Part shown: piece after piece, positions 18,633-27,463 of the stretch
Numbering within the stretch: the first letter of the stretch is position 1
Layout: every line of letters begins with the position of its first letter
Assembly: GCF_018130065.1 (NCBI RefSeq)
Contig: NZ_JAFCME010000008.1
Location: 62,001 to 126,000, forward strand
Source of the DNA: Bradyrhizobium sp. AUGA SZCCT0158
Lineage (GTDB): Bacteria > Pseudomonadota > Alphaproteobacteria > Rhizobiales > Xanthobacteraceae
DNA length: 64,000 bases
Reading direction: 5' to 3'
Notes under the pieces: model-generated
Seen by the model: the letters and a program-made list of their open reading frames with translations, nothing else
What the model was told of the DNA's origin: nothing
Database searches by the model: none
Made by a program: the position numbers and the translations under genes

Positions 18633-19775
18633 ATGCGGGTCGATCGAATCTGGGAATTCCTCCAGCGGTTGAGCCCGCTGACGCGCAGCTGCCTGCTCAC
18701 CGAGCTGGAGCGGCTGGAGGCGTGCGGCGTCGACATGCCGGGCACCGCAGACCTGCAGGCCAGGCTGCGGGCCGAACTGCGCCCGGACGGACCGAACGAG
18801 GCCCCAACGCCGTCCAAATATTTCTTCGCGCCGCTGGAGCCGCTGGTCGTCGCGGGTGCACCGGAGCATGCCAATACGGGCCGGATTGCGCGGAGTTCAC
18901 TCGTTCCGATCTGGGAATGGATCAACCGCGATCTGCTGCCAATCATGGCCCGCGACTACGAAGACCAGATGAAGGGGTTTATCGCCTCCAACCGCCCGCG
19001 CGACGCGCAGCAGGCGGCAACGATCTTCCAGACCAAGGTCGCAAAATCGCTGGAGGGAAACCTGGCTTCGGCCGATGGCGCGGAGCGCGCACGCAGCAAG
19101 CTTGCGGCCTACACGGCTTCGCCGTCGGTCTATAGCGACCTCGTCAAGATCATGGGCGCGCTGCGCGCACGCGAGGCGCTGGCAGGATTCGGCAAAGCCT
19201 TGCCGGAAAAGATTCCCAAATTCAACGACGCGCAGGTCGACAAGGTCACGGCGCTGCTGGATGCATTCCGCAAAAAGGATCCCGCCGCGGTGCCGTTTGC
19301 ACTGGCGCTGGTTGCTGGACGTCTCAAGACGCCCCGCGAGTTGCTCCGTCTTGCCACCAAACCCGCGCGCAGCCGGCGCGCAACCGACGTCGCAGCGACG
19401 CCCTATGCGATATCCGTCTCGATGGTGCTTGACCAGATCGACGACAAACGCATCGCCTTGCGCGTTGCCCTGAAGAAAAACCGTGTCGTCGACGCGCGCG
19501 ACATCCTGGCCGACATCGACAAGACAGAAGCAGCGGTGCAGGCCGCCATCCGCGAACTCGCCGCCTCCGAGTGGGGCGCGCGGCTGCGCGACATCAGGAG
19601 CGCCATCGTGGCCGATGTGGAGACTGAAGTGAGCCGGTTTCCCAATGAAGTCGGCCACATCCTGCAACTGCGCGGCGCGCGCGGCAATGGATTGTTGTCC
19701 GGCCTGGCCTGGAAGGGCCGCGATGCGATCAGCGATAGCGCCGCATTCTGCAAGCGGCTGATCGGTCAGAGCTGA
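18633..19775 (+). CDS. Conserved hypothetical protein, helical, 380 residues
   Basis: I do not recognise a domain. The start MRVDRIWEFLQRLSPLTRSC at 18633 is chosen because the coding pattern begins there. The protein has no signal peptide or membrane helix, is predicted to be strongly alpha-helical, and contains regularly spaced basic/hydrophobic helices (QMKGFIASNRPRDAQQAATI, LRVALKKNRVVDARDILADI). A small cysteine count and a charged C-terminus argue for a cytoplasmic protein. It stands alone between glpR (divergent, 239 bp apart) and the GGDEF/EAL gene (convergent). Confidence 0.7.
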   Translation: MRVDRIWEFLQRLSPLTRSCLLTELERLEACGVDMPGTADLQARLRAELRPDGPNEAPTPSKYFFAPLEPLVVAGAPEHANTGRIARSSLVPIWEWINRDLLPIMARDYEDQMKGFIASNRPRDAQQAATIFQTKVAKSLEGNLASADGAERARSKLAAYTASPSVYSDLVKIMGALRAREALAGFGKALPEKIPKFNDAQVDKVTALLDAFRKKDPAAVPFALALVAGRLKTPRELLRLATKPARSRRATDVAATPYAISVSMVLDQIDDKRIALRVALKKNRVVDARDILADIDKTEAAVQAAIRELAASEWGARLRDIRSAIVADVETEVSRFPNEVGHILQLRGARGNGLLSGLAWKGRDAISDSAAFCKRLIGQS

Positions 19776-19823
19776 ACGCGGCTCCGGCGCTCTTTCCCGC
19801 GCGGCCCGCGAGACGCCTTTGAG

Positions 19824-22553
19824 TTATGTCGCAGTGCGGATGTGGCCGGCTGCATCGCTGCGGCCCAGCAGATTGGCATAAACTTCGATCCGGCGCGGAC
19901 GCCCGACCAGATAGCCCTGCATTTCATCGCATCCCTCTGATATCAGCGTCCTGAGCTGATCATTGGTCTCGACGCCTTCCGCCAGCACCGGCAGTCCAAG
20001 CCCGTGTGCGAGACCAATGACGGCGCGAACGATCGCCAGCGATCGATCGGTGCGGCCAAGACTGGCGATAAAGGACCGGTCGATCTTGATCCGGTCGAGC
20101 GGGAAGCTTTGCAGATAGGACAGCGAGGAATATCCGGTTCCGAAATCGTCCAATGCAATGCTGACGCCCAGCCTCTTGAGGCCTTTCAGCATCAGCGTCG
20201 CACGTGCAACGTTCTCGATCAGCACGCCCTCGGTAATTTCGAGTTCGAGACGCGCCGGCGGGATACCGGTTTCGCGCAGGACATCGCCTACCAATTGCTG
20301 CAGATTGCCGCGGCGGAATTGAATCGCCGAGACGTTGACGGCGACCTGCAGCGGCGCCTTCCAGCACGCGGCTTCGCGGCACGCCTCCCGCAAGACCCAC
20401 TCCCCGATCTCGACGATCAGATCGGTTTCCTCGGCGATCGGGATGAACTCCGCGGGCGGAACCAGGCCGCGTTGCGGATGCATCCAGCGCACCAGCGCTT
20501 CAAATCCGATGATCTCGCCCCTGGCATGCCGCTGCGGCTGATACTCCAGATAGAGCTCGCCGTTTGCGACGGCCGATTTCAGATCGTGTTCCAGCGCCCG
20601 GCGGTCGCGCAGCTGCTGATCCATCGTGGCGGTGAAGAACCGTATCGCCCCGCGGCCTTCGTGCTTGGCGCGATAGAGCGCCGCATCTGCGTTGGCGAAC
20701 AGCGACCGCGCGTCATTGCCGTCGCGGGGATAGACCGCGATCCCGATGCTGAGATCAAGCTCGAACGAATGGCCGTCGATCTCGATATCCAGGTCCAGCG
20801 CGCCGCGCAGCCGGTCGGCGAGCAGTTCCGCACTCGATGGCAGCGGATCCTGTTCGGTGATCGCGATGAATTCGTCCCCGCCGACCCGCGCCAGGAAGGC
20901 GCCCTGTGACGCCATCTGGAGACGCCGCGAAGCTTCGCGCAGCGCCGCGTCGCCCATCGAATGCCCGAACAGATCGTTGATCTGCTTGAAGCGGTCAAAA
21001 TCGATGCATAGGACCGCGAAGCTTCCGCTGCGTTCCCGGGCCGCGTCGAGCACCTTCGAAAAATGACCATCCAGCGCGGCACGGTTCGGCAGATCCGTCA
21101 GTGCGTCATGCCAGGCCAGATGCAGGATCCGTTGTTCCGCGCGCTTGCGATCGGTCATGTCGAACGCCACCGCAACGCAGGCATCGCGGCCGTTGTAGCG
21201 CAGCGGACGCGCCTCGATCGCCACCTCGATTATTCTTCCATCGGCCGTGACGTGACGGCGGGTATCATGCGCCTTCTGCATGCCCTGATGCTGGCGGAAC
21301 TCGTCGCGAACCTTCCTGATGTCCTCGGGAATACGCAGATTCTCGACGTTCATCGACAGCATCTGCTCGCGCGAGTAGCCGTAGTGCCGGCAGGTCGCGG
21401 CATTGACGGCCAGAAGCTCAAGCGTATTGACGTCGGCCACCCACATGGGAAGCGGATTCTCCTCGAACAACAGGCGGAACGAGGCTTCGCGACGCCTCAG
21501 ATCGGTGATGTCTTCGTGCGTCGCCACCCAGCCGCGATCCGGCATCGGGCGGTGGCAAATCCGGAAAACGCGACCATTGGCCAGTTCAACAACCGAGTCG
21601 TGCTGCTCCGCGCTGACGACGAGCTGATCGCGCCAGGCGAGGTATTCCTCCTCGGTCATCGCGGGATGGCTTCCCGCCTCGAAGCGCAGATGGACGATCT
21701 CTCTGAGCGAGATACCAGGTTTGACGCTGTCCGGCGGCAAATCGTACATGTCGACATAGCGGCGGTTACACACAATGAGCCGCTGCGCACCGTCGAAGAA
21801 GCAAAGCCCTTGCGACATGTTGTTGAGCGCCGAATCGAAACGGTCGGCGATCTCGCGCGCATTGGCTTGTTCCGTAAGGGCCGCCAGCTCGGCGCTTCGC
21901 GCCCGTTCGCCTTCGACGGCGAGGTCCGCGCGCGAGGCGACGAGATTCACCAGGTCGGCGTAGTTGGTGTTGATCATCCGGATCAACAACACCACCAGCA
22001 TGCAAAGATTGATGCCGATGCAAACGTGCAGTGCTTCACCCGAGATCAGCAACCGCAGCGAGATCGGGACCGCCGAAATCAGCAGCGTGAGCCGGGCGGC
22101 GCTCGGGAAACTTCCGAGGCAGTAGGCGCTTCCGACCGACCCCAGAAAGACCAGCAGCGCCAATGGCGCGCGTGAGTCCGCCTCGACGTTGTCGAACAGC
22201 ACCAGGGTCCAGACCGCGAAGACGGCGTTGAGCGCGGACGCCAGGATGCGGGTCTTGAACAGATGCTTGAGCGCCTGTTCGGCCGTCGGCACCACCTTCC
22301 GCAGCTTGATCCAGTAGATCATCCTGATCACGCTGACGAGCAGCAGCGCACCCGGCACGCCAAAGCGGAACCAGAGCGGCAGCGTGGCCGGCAAGACATA
22401 GGAGACGCTGACGCTCTCGACGATCAGCACGGCATAGAGGACGGGAATTTGGCTCGTCAGAATGCGGAACTGCTCGATGAGCAACGCACCGCCCGCCGGC
22501 GTCGCGGCGCTGCCGATGTAAAACCACCGTCGAAGATACCTGCGAATATTCAT
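19824..22553 (-). CDS. Membrane PAS-GGDEF-EAL protein (cyclic-di-GMP synthesis and breakdown)
   Basis: A 909-residue regulator. Order: about six membrane helices (residues 20-200), a short coiled coil (ASRADLAVEGERARSAELAAL), two PAS domains (about 230-350 and 360-480), GGDEF (about 485-640) and EAL (about 655-900). The cyclase motif is intact (RVGGDEFIAI), but no RxxD inhibitory site precedes it. The phosphodiesterase residues are also intact: EAL in GFEALVRW, the Asn of NVSAIQF, LEITE, DDFGTGYSSL, KIDRSF, EGVET and QGYLVGRP. Both activities are therefore possible; which one dominates depends on the sensor input. It is a single-gene unit. Confidence 0.93.
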   Translation of the reverse strand: MNIRRYLRRWFYIGSAATPAGGALLIEQFRILTSQIPVLYAVLIVESVSVSYVLPATLPLWFRFGVPGALLLVSVIRMIYWIKLRKVVPTAEQALKHLFKTRILASALNAVFAVWTLVLFDNVEADSRAPLALLVFLGSVGSAYCLGSFPSAARLTLLISAVPISLRLLISGEALHVCIGINLCMLVVLLIRMINTNYADLVNLVASRADLAVEGERARSAELAALTEQANAREIADRFDSALNNMSQGLCFFDGAQRLIVCNRRYVDMYDLPPDSVKPGISLREIVHLRFEAGSHPAMTEEEYLAWRDQLVVSAEQHDSVVELANGRVFRICHRPMPDRGWVATHEDITDLRRREASFRLLFEENPLPMWVADVNTLELLAVNAATCRHYGYSREQMLSMNVENLRIPEDIRKVRDEFRQHQGMQKAHDTRRHVTADGRIIEVAIEARPLRYNGRDACVAVAFDMTDRKRAEQRILHLAWHDALTDLPNRAALDGHFSKVLDAARERSGSFAVLCIDFDRFKQINDLFGHSMGDAALREASRRLQMASQGAFLARVGGDEFIAITEQDPLPSSAELLADRLRGALDLDIEIDGHSFELDLSIGIAVYPRDGNDARSLFANADAALYRAKHEGRGAIRFFTATMDQQLRDRRALEHDLKSAVANGELYLEYQPQRHARGEIIGFEALVRWMHPQRGLVPPAEFIPIAEETDLIVEIGEWVLREACREAACWKAPLQVAVNVSAIQFRRGNLQQLVGDVLRETGIPPARLELEITEGVLIENVARATLMLKGLKRLGVSIALDDFGTGYSSLSYLQSFPLDRIKIDRSFIASLGRTDRSLAIVRAVIGLAHGLGLPVLAEGVETNDQLRTLISEGCDEMQGYLVGRPRRIEVYANLLGRSDAAGHIRTAT

Positions 22554-22787
22554 CAGGGCGCCATACCGATTGTCGGCAAGGCTAGCTGCGGGAAGGAAAT
22601 TGCGCGTAAAAAACCTTGGTAAAGGGTGAGCTTAAAATCGTCGGAAATCAGCGCAGTTCCAACGCGCTGCGGTGTCCGTCAGGCGGTGAACCTGGCCGGT
22701 ACTAATACGGACCGGAAATGCCGAATCTATGCCGCCGGCCTTGCAGCCGTTCTGAGCATCATCGTCCCACGACGACGGACGGCTGCT

Positions 22788-23057
22788 TCACGCGGCCAGC
22801 GTCAGATCGCCGATGGCAAGACGCCTCGCCGCGCGCTCGGCTTCGCGGGCATTGCGGAACAGCTGGCCTTCCAGCTGGTCGAAACGACGAGAGGCCGCGA
22901 AGAAGCGGTACCCGCCGGGGCCACGCACGACGATCCCGGCGGTCTGCGAACCGACTTCGATAATGTAGGATCCGACATATTTTCCAGCCTCGATGGCATT
23001 CCGCGCAAATAACGGAGCGCCTGCCGAAATGTTCCTCAGCCCGGAAGGCGCGCCCAC
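22788..23057 (-). CDS. Small conserved hypothetical protein
   Basis: An 89-residue frame with a GTG start. The central part NAIEAGKYVGSYIIEVGSQT followed by AGIVVRGPGGYRFFAASRRF looks like a real folded domain, and the C-terminus is a charged helix (NAREAERAARRLA). I know of no function. It is divergent from the glycine-zipper protein gene (23224). No good Shine-Dalgarno is visible for the GTG, so the start is uncertain; the first 20 residues may not be coding. The stretch 22554-22787 upstream of the GGDEF/EAL gene shows nothing else. Confidence 0.5.
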   Translation of the reverse strand: MGAPSGLRNISAGAPLFARNAIEAGKYVGSYIIEVGSQTAGIVVRGPGGYRFFAASRRFDQLEGQLFRNAREAERAARRLAIGDLTLAA

Positions 23058-23223
23058 ACGGAAACGTCATCGACGATTGTCTGGCGAATCAGCGCCCGGC
23101 AAGGTCGGTCCAATACGGATTCGTGGGAAAAACGGCCCCTCCGCAGGCTTGACCTGCGACAAAGTCGCCGCCAGTGTTCCCCGCGAATCCAGTGATTTGC
23201 GACAAACAGGCCGGAGAACGGAC

Positions 23224-23658
23224 ATGGTATCGAAATTGGCGGTTACGACGCTTCTGGCCCTCGCGATTTGCGCACCGGTCCAGCAGGCCGTGGCGCAGGA
23301 TGCGATCGGCGGCGCGATCGTCGGTGGCGTGCTTGGCGGTGTCGTCGGCGGCGCCCTCGGTGGACGCGGCGGTGCGGCGGCAGGCGCCATCATCGGCGCC
23401 GGCACGGGAGCTGCGATTGCATCCCAGGGCGAGCCGCGCCCGGGCGGCTACCGCTATTACAACAACGGCTGCTATGTGGAGCAGCCCGGCGGCTGGGTCG
23501 CCGTTTCGCCGCGTTATTGCGGCATGGAAGCGCAATACGTCGCGCCGCCGCCGCAGCAGTATTATGACGATACGCCGCGCTGCATGCGCTCGCGGAGCTA
23601 TGATCCGCGCCGCGGCACGTTCATCGGCCGTGACGGCTACGAGCGTCCCTGCCCGTAA
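23224..23658 (+). CDS. Secreted glycine-zipper protein with BA14K-like C-terminus
   Basis: A 144-residue exported protein. The signal peptide ends in AVAQ (about residue 25), and is followed by a glycine zipper (alternating G/A segments such as GGAIVGGVLGGVVGGALGG, residues 28-62) that could span or perturb a membrane. The C-terminal RSRSYDPRRGTFIGRDGYER has the SYDPxxGTxxGxDG pattern of BA14K-like proteins of Rhizobiales. Four cysteines in the mature part may form disulfides. The ATG at 23224 is preceded by CCGGAGAACGGAC. An envelope stress or surface protein is likely. Confidence 0.85.
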   Translation: MVSKLAVTTLLALAICAPVQQAVAQDAIGGAIVGGVLGGVVGGALGGRGGAAAGAIIGAGTGAAIASQGEPRPGGYRYYNNGCYVEQPGGWVAVSPRYCGMEAQYVAPPPQQYYDDTPRCMRSRSYDPRRGTFIGRDGYERPCP

Positions 23659-23661
23659 GAC

Positions 23662-24087
23662 TCAAGTCGAAATTGGAGCCCCCTCACGCTTGATGGCTTG
23701 AGGGTGGCCCTGCTCGTCGATCGAGACGTAGGTAAAATTGCCGTCGGTCACCAGGATCGACTGCCGGTCCTCGCGGCGCAGCGACCAAGCCTCGAGATGG
23801 ACCGTGATCGAGGTCCGGCCGATCCGGACCAGATTGGCGTGCACCGAGACGAGGTCGCCGACATAGACGGCCTTGCGAAAATTCATCGCATCGATTGCAA
23901 CCGTGACGGTGCGGGAATTCGCAATCTTGGAAGCGAACACGCCGCCGCCGATATCCATCTGGCTGAGCAGCCAGCCGCCAAAGATGTCGCCGTTGGCGTT
24001 GGTGTCGGCCGGCATCGCCAGCGTGCGGATGCAGAGATCGCCGCGCGGCTCGGTTTCGGTGCTCAACGGGGCATGCGTCTCGGTCAC
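23662..24087 (-). CDS. Acyl-CoA thioesterase, YciA-like hotdog fold
   Basis: A 141-residue single-hotdog thioesterase that hydrolyses acyl-CoA. The motifs MPADTNANGDIFGGWLLSQM (with the catalytic Asp of NGDIFGG) and AIDAMNFRKAVYVGDLV are those of the YciA branch. It starts with GTG, and that codon overlaps the stop of the hydratase/dehydrogenase gene (GTGA), so it is translationally coupled as the last gene of the beta-oxidation operon. It may release free acids or recover CoA when acyl-CoA builds up. Confidence 0.9.
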   Translation of the reverse strand: MTETHAPLSTETEPRGDLCIRTLAMPADTNANGDIFGGWLLSQMDIGGGVFASKIANSRTVTVAIDAMNFRKAVYVGDLVSVHANLVRIGRTSITVHLEAWSLRREDRQSILVTDGNFTYVSIDEQGHPQAIKREGAPIST

Positions 24088-26177
24088 TTGAAATTCTCCC
24101 AGCCGGCATCGGGGGTGAACCTGCCGCCGAATTTTTCGGTCAGCGCCCACAATGTCGAGACCACATTGTCCACGCCGCGGGTACGGGCATAATTCAGCGG
24201 GCCGCCGCGGAACGGCGCATAACCGGTGCCGAAGATGACAGCGCCGTCGACCACATCGGCATTGTCGACGATGCCCTCGTGCAGGCAGGCGACGCAGACA
24301 TTCGACATCGGCAGCATCAACCGATCGATCATTTCGGCCGATGGCTCCGTCGTGGAAGGCGCGGCCGACGAGGTGTCCGCCTTGCCGTCCTTCCAGACGT
24401 AAAATCCCTTGCCGGACTTGCGGCCGAGTTCGCCCTTGGCGACTTTTTCGCGCAGCCACGCAGGCGTCGGCGGCAGGGCGTCGCCGAACTTCGAGCGCAG
24501 CATGTCGCCGACGTCGAGGCAGATGTCGAGACCAACCTGGTCGGCGAGTTCGATCGGGCCCATCGGCATGCCGAACTTTTTCGCCGCAGCGTCGATGACG
24601 GATTTGTCGATCTTCTCGTCGAGCATCACCATCGCTTCCAGCATGTAGGGTGTCAGCGCACGGTTGACGAGGAAGCCCGGCGAAGACTTGACCGGCAGCG
24701 GCAGGCGGTCGATGGCGCCGACGAACGCCAGCGCCTCCTTCAGGAGTTGCGCATCGGTGCCGTCGTGGCTGACCACTTCGACGAGTTGCAACCGTGATAC
24801 CGGGTTGAAGAAATGCAGGCCGAGCAGCCGCTCCGGCTTTTGCAGACTGGTGCGCAGATCCTGCAACGGTATGCTCGACGTGTTGGTGGCAAGGATCGCG
24901 CCGGGCTTCATGATGGGCTCGAGCCCGGCATAAACCTTCTGCTTCAGCGCCAGCTTTTCCGGCACCGCCTCGATGATGAGATCGGCGCTGCGGACACCCT
25001 CGCCGCCCATGTCGGGCATCAATCGATCCAGCGCATCGCGCACGCTAGTGCGCTTGCGCAGGATCTTGCCGAACAAGTCAGACGCGCGCTTGATCGCGCC
25101 GGCGATCGGTTCGGGCTTCATGTCGGCCAGCGTCACCCGCATATCCTGACCTGCACACCAGGCCGCGATATCGCCGCCCATCGCACCGGCGCCGATGACA
25201 TGAACGTGGTTGATCTTGTTGCCGCTGCCGGCGAGCTTCTTCATCTGCTCGCGCAGGAAGAACACCCGGATCAGGTTCTGCGCTGTCGGCGTCACCATCA
25301 ATTTGGCGAACGAGGACTGCTCGGCGCGCAGCATGCCGTATCTGTCACCGCCGTACCGTTCCCAGAGATCGATCAACGCATAGGGCGCGGGGTAATGTTC
25401 CTGCGGTGCCGCCTTGGCCGCCTCGCCGCGCATCCGCGAGGCGAGGAGTTTGCGCACCGGCTCCCAGTTCAGGACCGAGGTGAGCACGCCGGGTGCAGCG
25501 CGCTTCAGCCGCCCGAACACGGCATCCTTCACCGCGCTGCGGACGTGCCGCTCCTGCGTCACCGCGTCGACCAGACCCAGCGATTTGGCCTTGCGGGCGT
25601 CGATGGTCTTGCCGGTCAGCATCAATGGCATCGACTGCATCGGATTGACGAGCTGCGTGAAACGCACGGTGCCGCCGAGACCGGGATGCAGGCCGAGCAT
25701 CACCTCGGGAAAGCCGAAGCGCGCATCATCGATCGCGATCCGCATCTGGCAGGCCAGCGCAACCTCCAGGCCACCGCCGAGACAGAAGCCGTGGATCACG
25801 GCGACCGTCGGCAAGCGCAGCGCCTCGAGCCGGTCGATCACCTTATGCGCCCGGCCGATTTCGGTCTCGACGGCCAACACATCGCTTGCGCCGCGAAACG
25901 CGTTGACATCAGCGCCGGCGATGAAGCCGGATGTTTTCGCAGAGCGGATCACGAGGCCCGCAGGCCGTGCGCTTTCCAGCTCGCCAATCACCTTGTTGAG
26001 CTCTTCGATCAAATCAGCCGACAGCGTGTTGGCGCTGGCGCCTTCGCGGTCGAACAGCAGCCAGGCGATGCCATCGGAGTCGCGGGTCAGCTTGAAATTT
26101 TTGTACCCGCCCGCATCGGGTGTCGGCCCGAGTTCGAGCACGCGATCGCCGAGAACGTCCATGATCCTTGATTCCAT
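24084..26177 (-). CDS. Bifunctional enoyl-CoA hydratase / 3-hydroxyacyl-CoA dehydrogenase (FadB/FadJ-type)
   Basis: A 697-residue multifunctional beta-oxidation protein. The N-terminal crotonase domain has the oxyanion segments GFIAGADVNAF and HGFCLGGGLEVALACQMR, and the catalytic Glu of DARFGFPEVMLGL. The middle NAD domain begins VHVIGAGAMGGDIAAWCAGQ and carries LATNTSSIPL and GLHFFNPVSRLQLVEVV; two C-terminal 3HCDH domains follow (SSPGFLVNRALTPYM, GFYVWKDGK). The start at 26177 lies two bases after the thiolase stop. It converts trans-enoyl-CoA to 3-ketoacyl-CoA, the substrate of the adjacent thiolase. Confidence 0.94.
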   Translation of the reverse strand: MESRIMDVLGDRVLELGPTPDAGGYKNFKLTRDSDGIAWLLFDREGASANTLSADLIEELNKVIGELESARPAGLVIRSAKTSGFIAGADVNAFRGASDVLAVETEIGRAHKVIDRLEALRLPTVAVIHGFCLGGGLEVALACQMRIAIDDARFGFPEVMLGLHPGLGGTVRFTQLVNPMQSMPLMLTGKTIDARKAKSLGLVDAVTQERHVRSAVKDAVFGRLKRAAPGVLTSVLNWEPVRKLLASRMRGEAAKAAPQEHYPAPYALIDLWERYGGDRYGMLRAEQSSFAKLMVTPTAQNLIRVFFLREQMKKLAGSGNKINHVHVIGAGAMGGDIAAWCAGQDMRVTLADMKPEPIAGAIKRASDLFGKILRKRTSVRDALDRLMPDMGGEGVRSADLIIEAVPEKLALKQKVYAGLEPIMKPGAILATNTSSIPLQDLRTSLQKPERLLGLHFFNPVSRLQLVEVVSHDGTDAQLLKEALAFVGAIDRLPLPVKSSPGFLVNRALTPYMLEAMVMLDEKIDKSVIDAAAKKFGMPMGPIELADQVGLDICLDVGDMLRSKFGDALPPTPAWLREKVAKGELGRKSGKGFYVWKDGKADTSSAAPSTTEPSAEMIDRLMLPMSNVCVACLHEGIVDNADVVDGAVIFGTGYAPFRGGPLNYARTRGVDNVVSTLWALTEKFGGRFTPDAGWENFK

Positions 26178-26179
26178 GA

Positions 26180-27463
26180 TCACACCGTCTCTATCAGCAT
26201 CGCGCCGCCCTGCCCGCCGCCGATACATTCGGTGGCGATGCCGCGCCGTGTACCCAACCGCTTCATGGCATTGACGAGATGCAGCACGATGCGGTTGCCG
26301 CTGCAGCCGACGGGATGGCCGAGGCTGATCGCGCCGCCATCGACATTCATTTTGGTCTGGTCGATGGCACCGGCCGCACCATCGAGGCCCAGAATCTCCC
26401 TGCAGAACTTTTCGTCGTTCCAGGCTGCAAGACAGCCCAGCACCTGGGTCGCAAAGGCCTCGTTCAATTCCCAGGTTTCGATATCGCCGAGCGTCAACTC
26501 GTTGCGCTTCAACAGTTCAGTCGCCGACATCACCGGACCGAGGCCCATGATCGAGGGATCCAGCGCCGACCATTGGCTGTCGAGGATGACGGCCTTCGGC
26601 GTCAGGCCATGCTTGGCAACGGCTTTCTCGGAAGCGAGGATCACCCAGGACGCGCCGTCGGTGATCTGCGAGGAATTGCCGGCGGTGACCTTGCCCCAGG
26701 GCCGTTCGAACACCGGCTTCAGTTTTGCCAATGTCTCGGCCGTGGAATCCGGCCGCACGCCGTCGTCATGGTCATAGAATTTGCCGTCGCGGGCAAAGGC
26801 GGTTTCGACCTCGCCCTTCAGCCAGCCCTGGCTCTGGGCATGGGCGAGCCGCTTGTGGCTCTCGGCGGCATAGGCATCGGATTGCGCGCGGGTGATGCCG
26901 AAGAGATGCCCGACCACCTCGGCGGTCTGGCCCATGTTGAGGTCGGTGATCGGATCCGTCAGCCCGCGTTCGAGGCCGATGATCGGTTTGAAATAAGACG
27001 GCCGCACCTTGAGCGCGGCCATGATCCTGGCGCCGATACCCCGGGCACCGGCAAGGCCGGCGAACCAGCGCACGCCCTGTTGCGGCCACACCAGCGGCGC
27101 GTGGCTCAGCGCCTCGGCTCCGCCGGCCAGGATCAGGTCGGAGACGCCCTCGCGGATGTAGCGGTAGCCCGTGTCGATCGACTGCATGCCGGAGCCGCAA
27201 TTGATCTGCACGGTGAAGGCGACCATTTTTTCGCCCATGCCGAGCCGCAGCGCTGCGACCCGCGCCGGGTTCATCTCGTCGGCAATGACGTTGACGCAGC
27301 CCAAAATCACCTGATCGAAGGCAGTGGGCGCAAAGGGCTGCCGGGCCAATAGCGGCCGGCCGCATTGCACCGCGAGATCGACCGGGGTGAAGGGCCCGGG
27401 GCCGGAGCGCGCTTTCAGGAACGGCGTCCGGCTGCCGTCGACAATAAAAACCGGTCGCGCCAT
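26180..27463 (-). CDS. Acetyl-CoA acyltransferase (FadA/FadI-type thiolase)
   Basis: A 427-residue thiolase completing beta-oxidation by CoA-dependent cleavage of 3-ketoacyl-CoA. The nucleophile is C89 in VQINCGSGMQSID; the other active-site motifs are NEAFATQVLG, GHPVGCSGNRI (catalytic His and second Cys) and the C-terminal CIGGGQGGAM. Length fits the FadI type. The start codon shares a base with the stop of the acyl-CoA dehydrogenase gene, so translation is coupled. It is directly upstream of the hydratase/dehydrogenase gene. Confidence 0.94.
   Translation of the reverse strand: MARPVFIVDGSRTPFLKARSGPGPFTPVDLAVQCGRPLLARQPFAPTAFDQVILGCVNVIADEMNPARVAALRLGMGEKMVAFTVQINCGSGMQSIDTGYRYIREGVSDLILAGGAEALSHAPLVWPQQGVRWFAGLAGARGIGARIMAALKVRPSYFKPIIGLERGLTDPITDLNMGQTAEVVGHLFGITRAQSDAYAAESHKRLAHAQSQGWLKGEVETAFARDGKFYDHDDGVRPDSTAETLAKLKPVFERPWGKVTAGNSSQITDGASWVILASEKAVAKHGLTPKAVILDSQWSALDPSIMGLGPVMSATELLKRNELTLGDIETWELNEAFATQVLGCLAAWNDEKFCREILGLDGAAGAIDQTKMNVDGGAISLGHPVGCSGNRIVLHLVNAMKRLGTRRGIATECIGGGQGGAMLIETV

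Noticed and set aside
24813..26171. A 452-residue frame opposite the hydratase/dehydrogenase gene
   Set aside because: Same shadow composition; the real gene on the other strand has complete domains and operon spacing.
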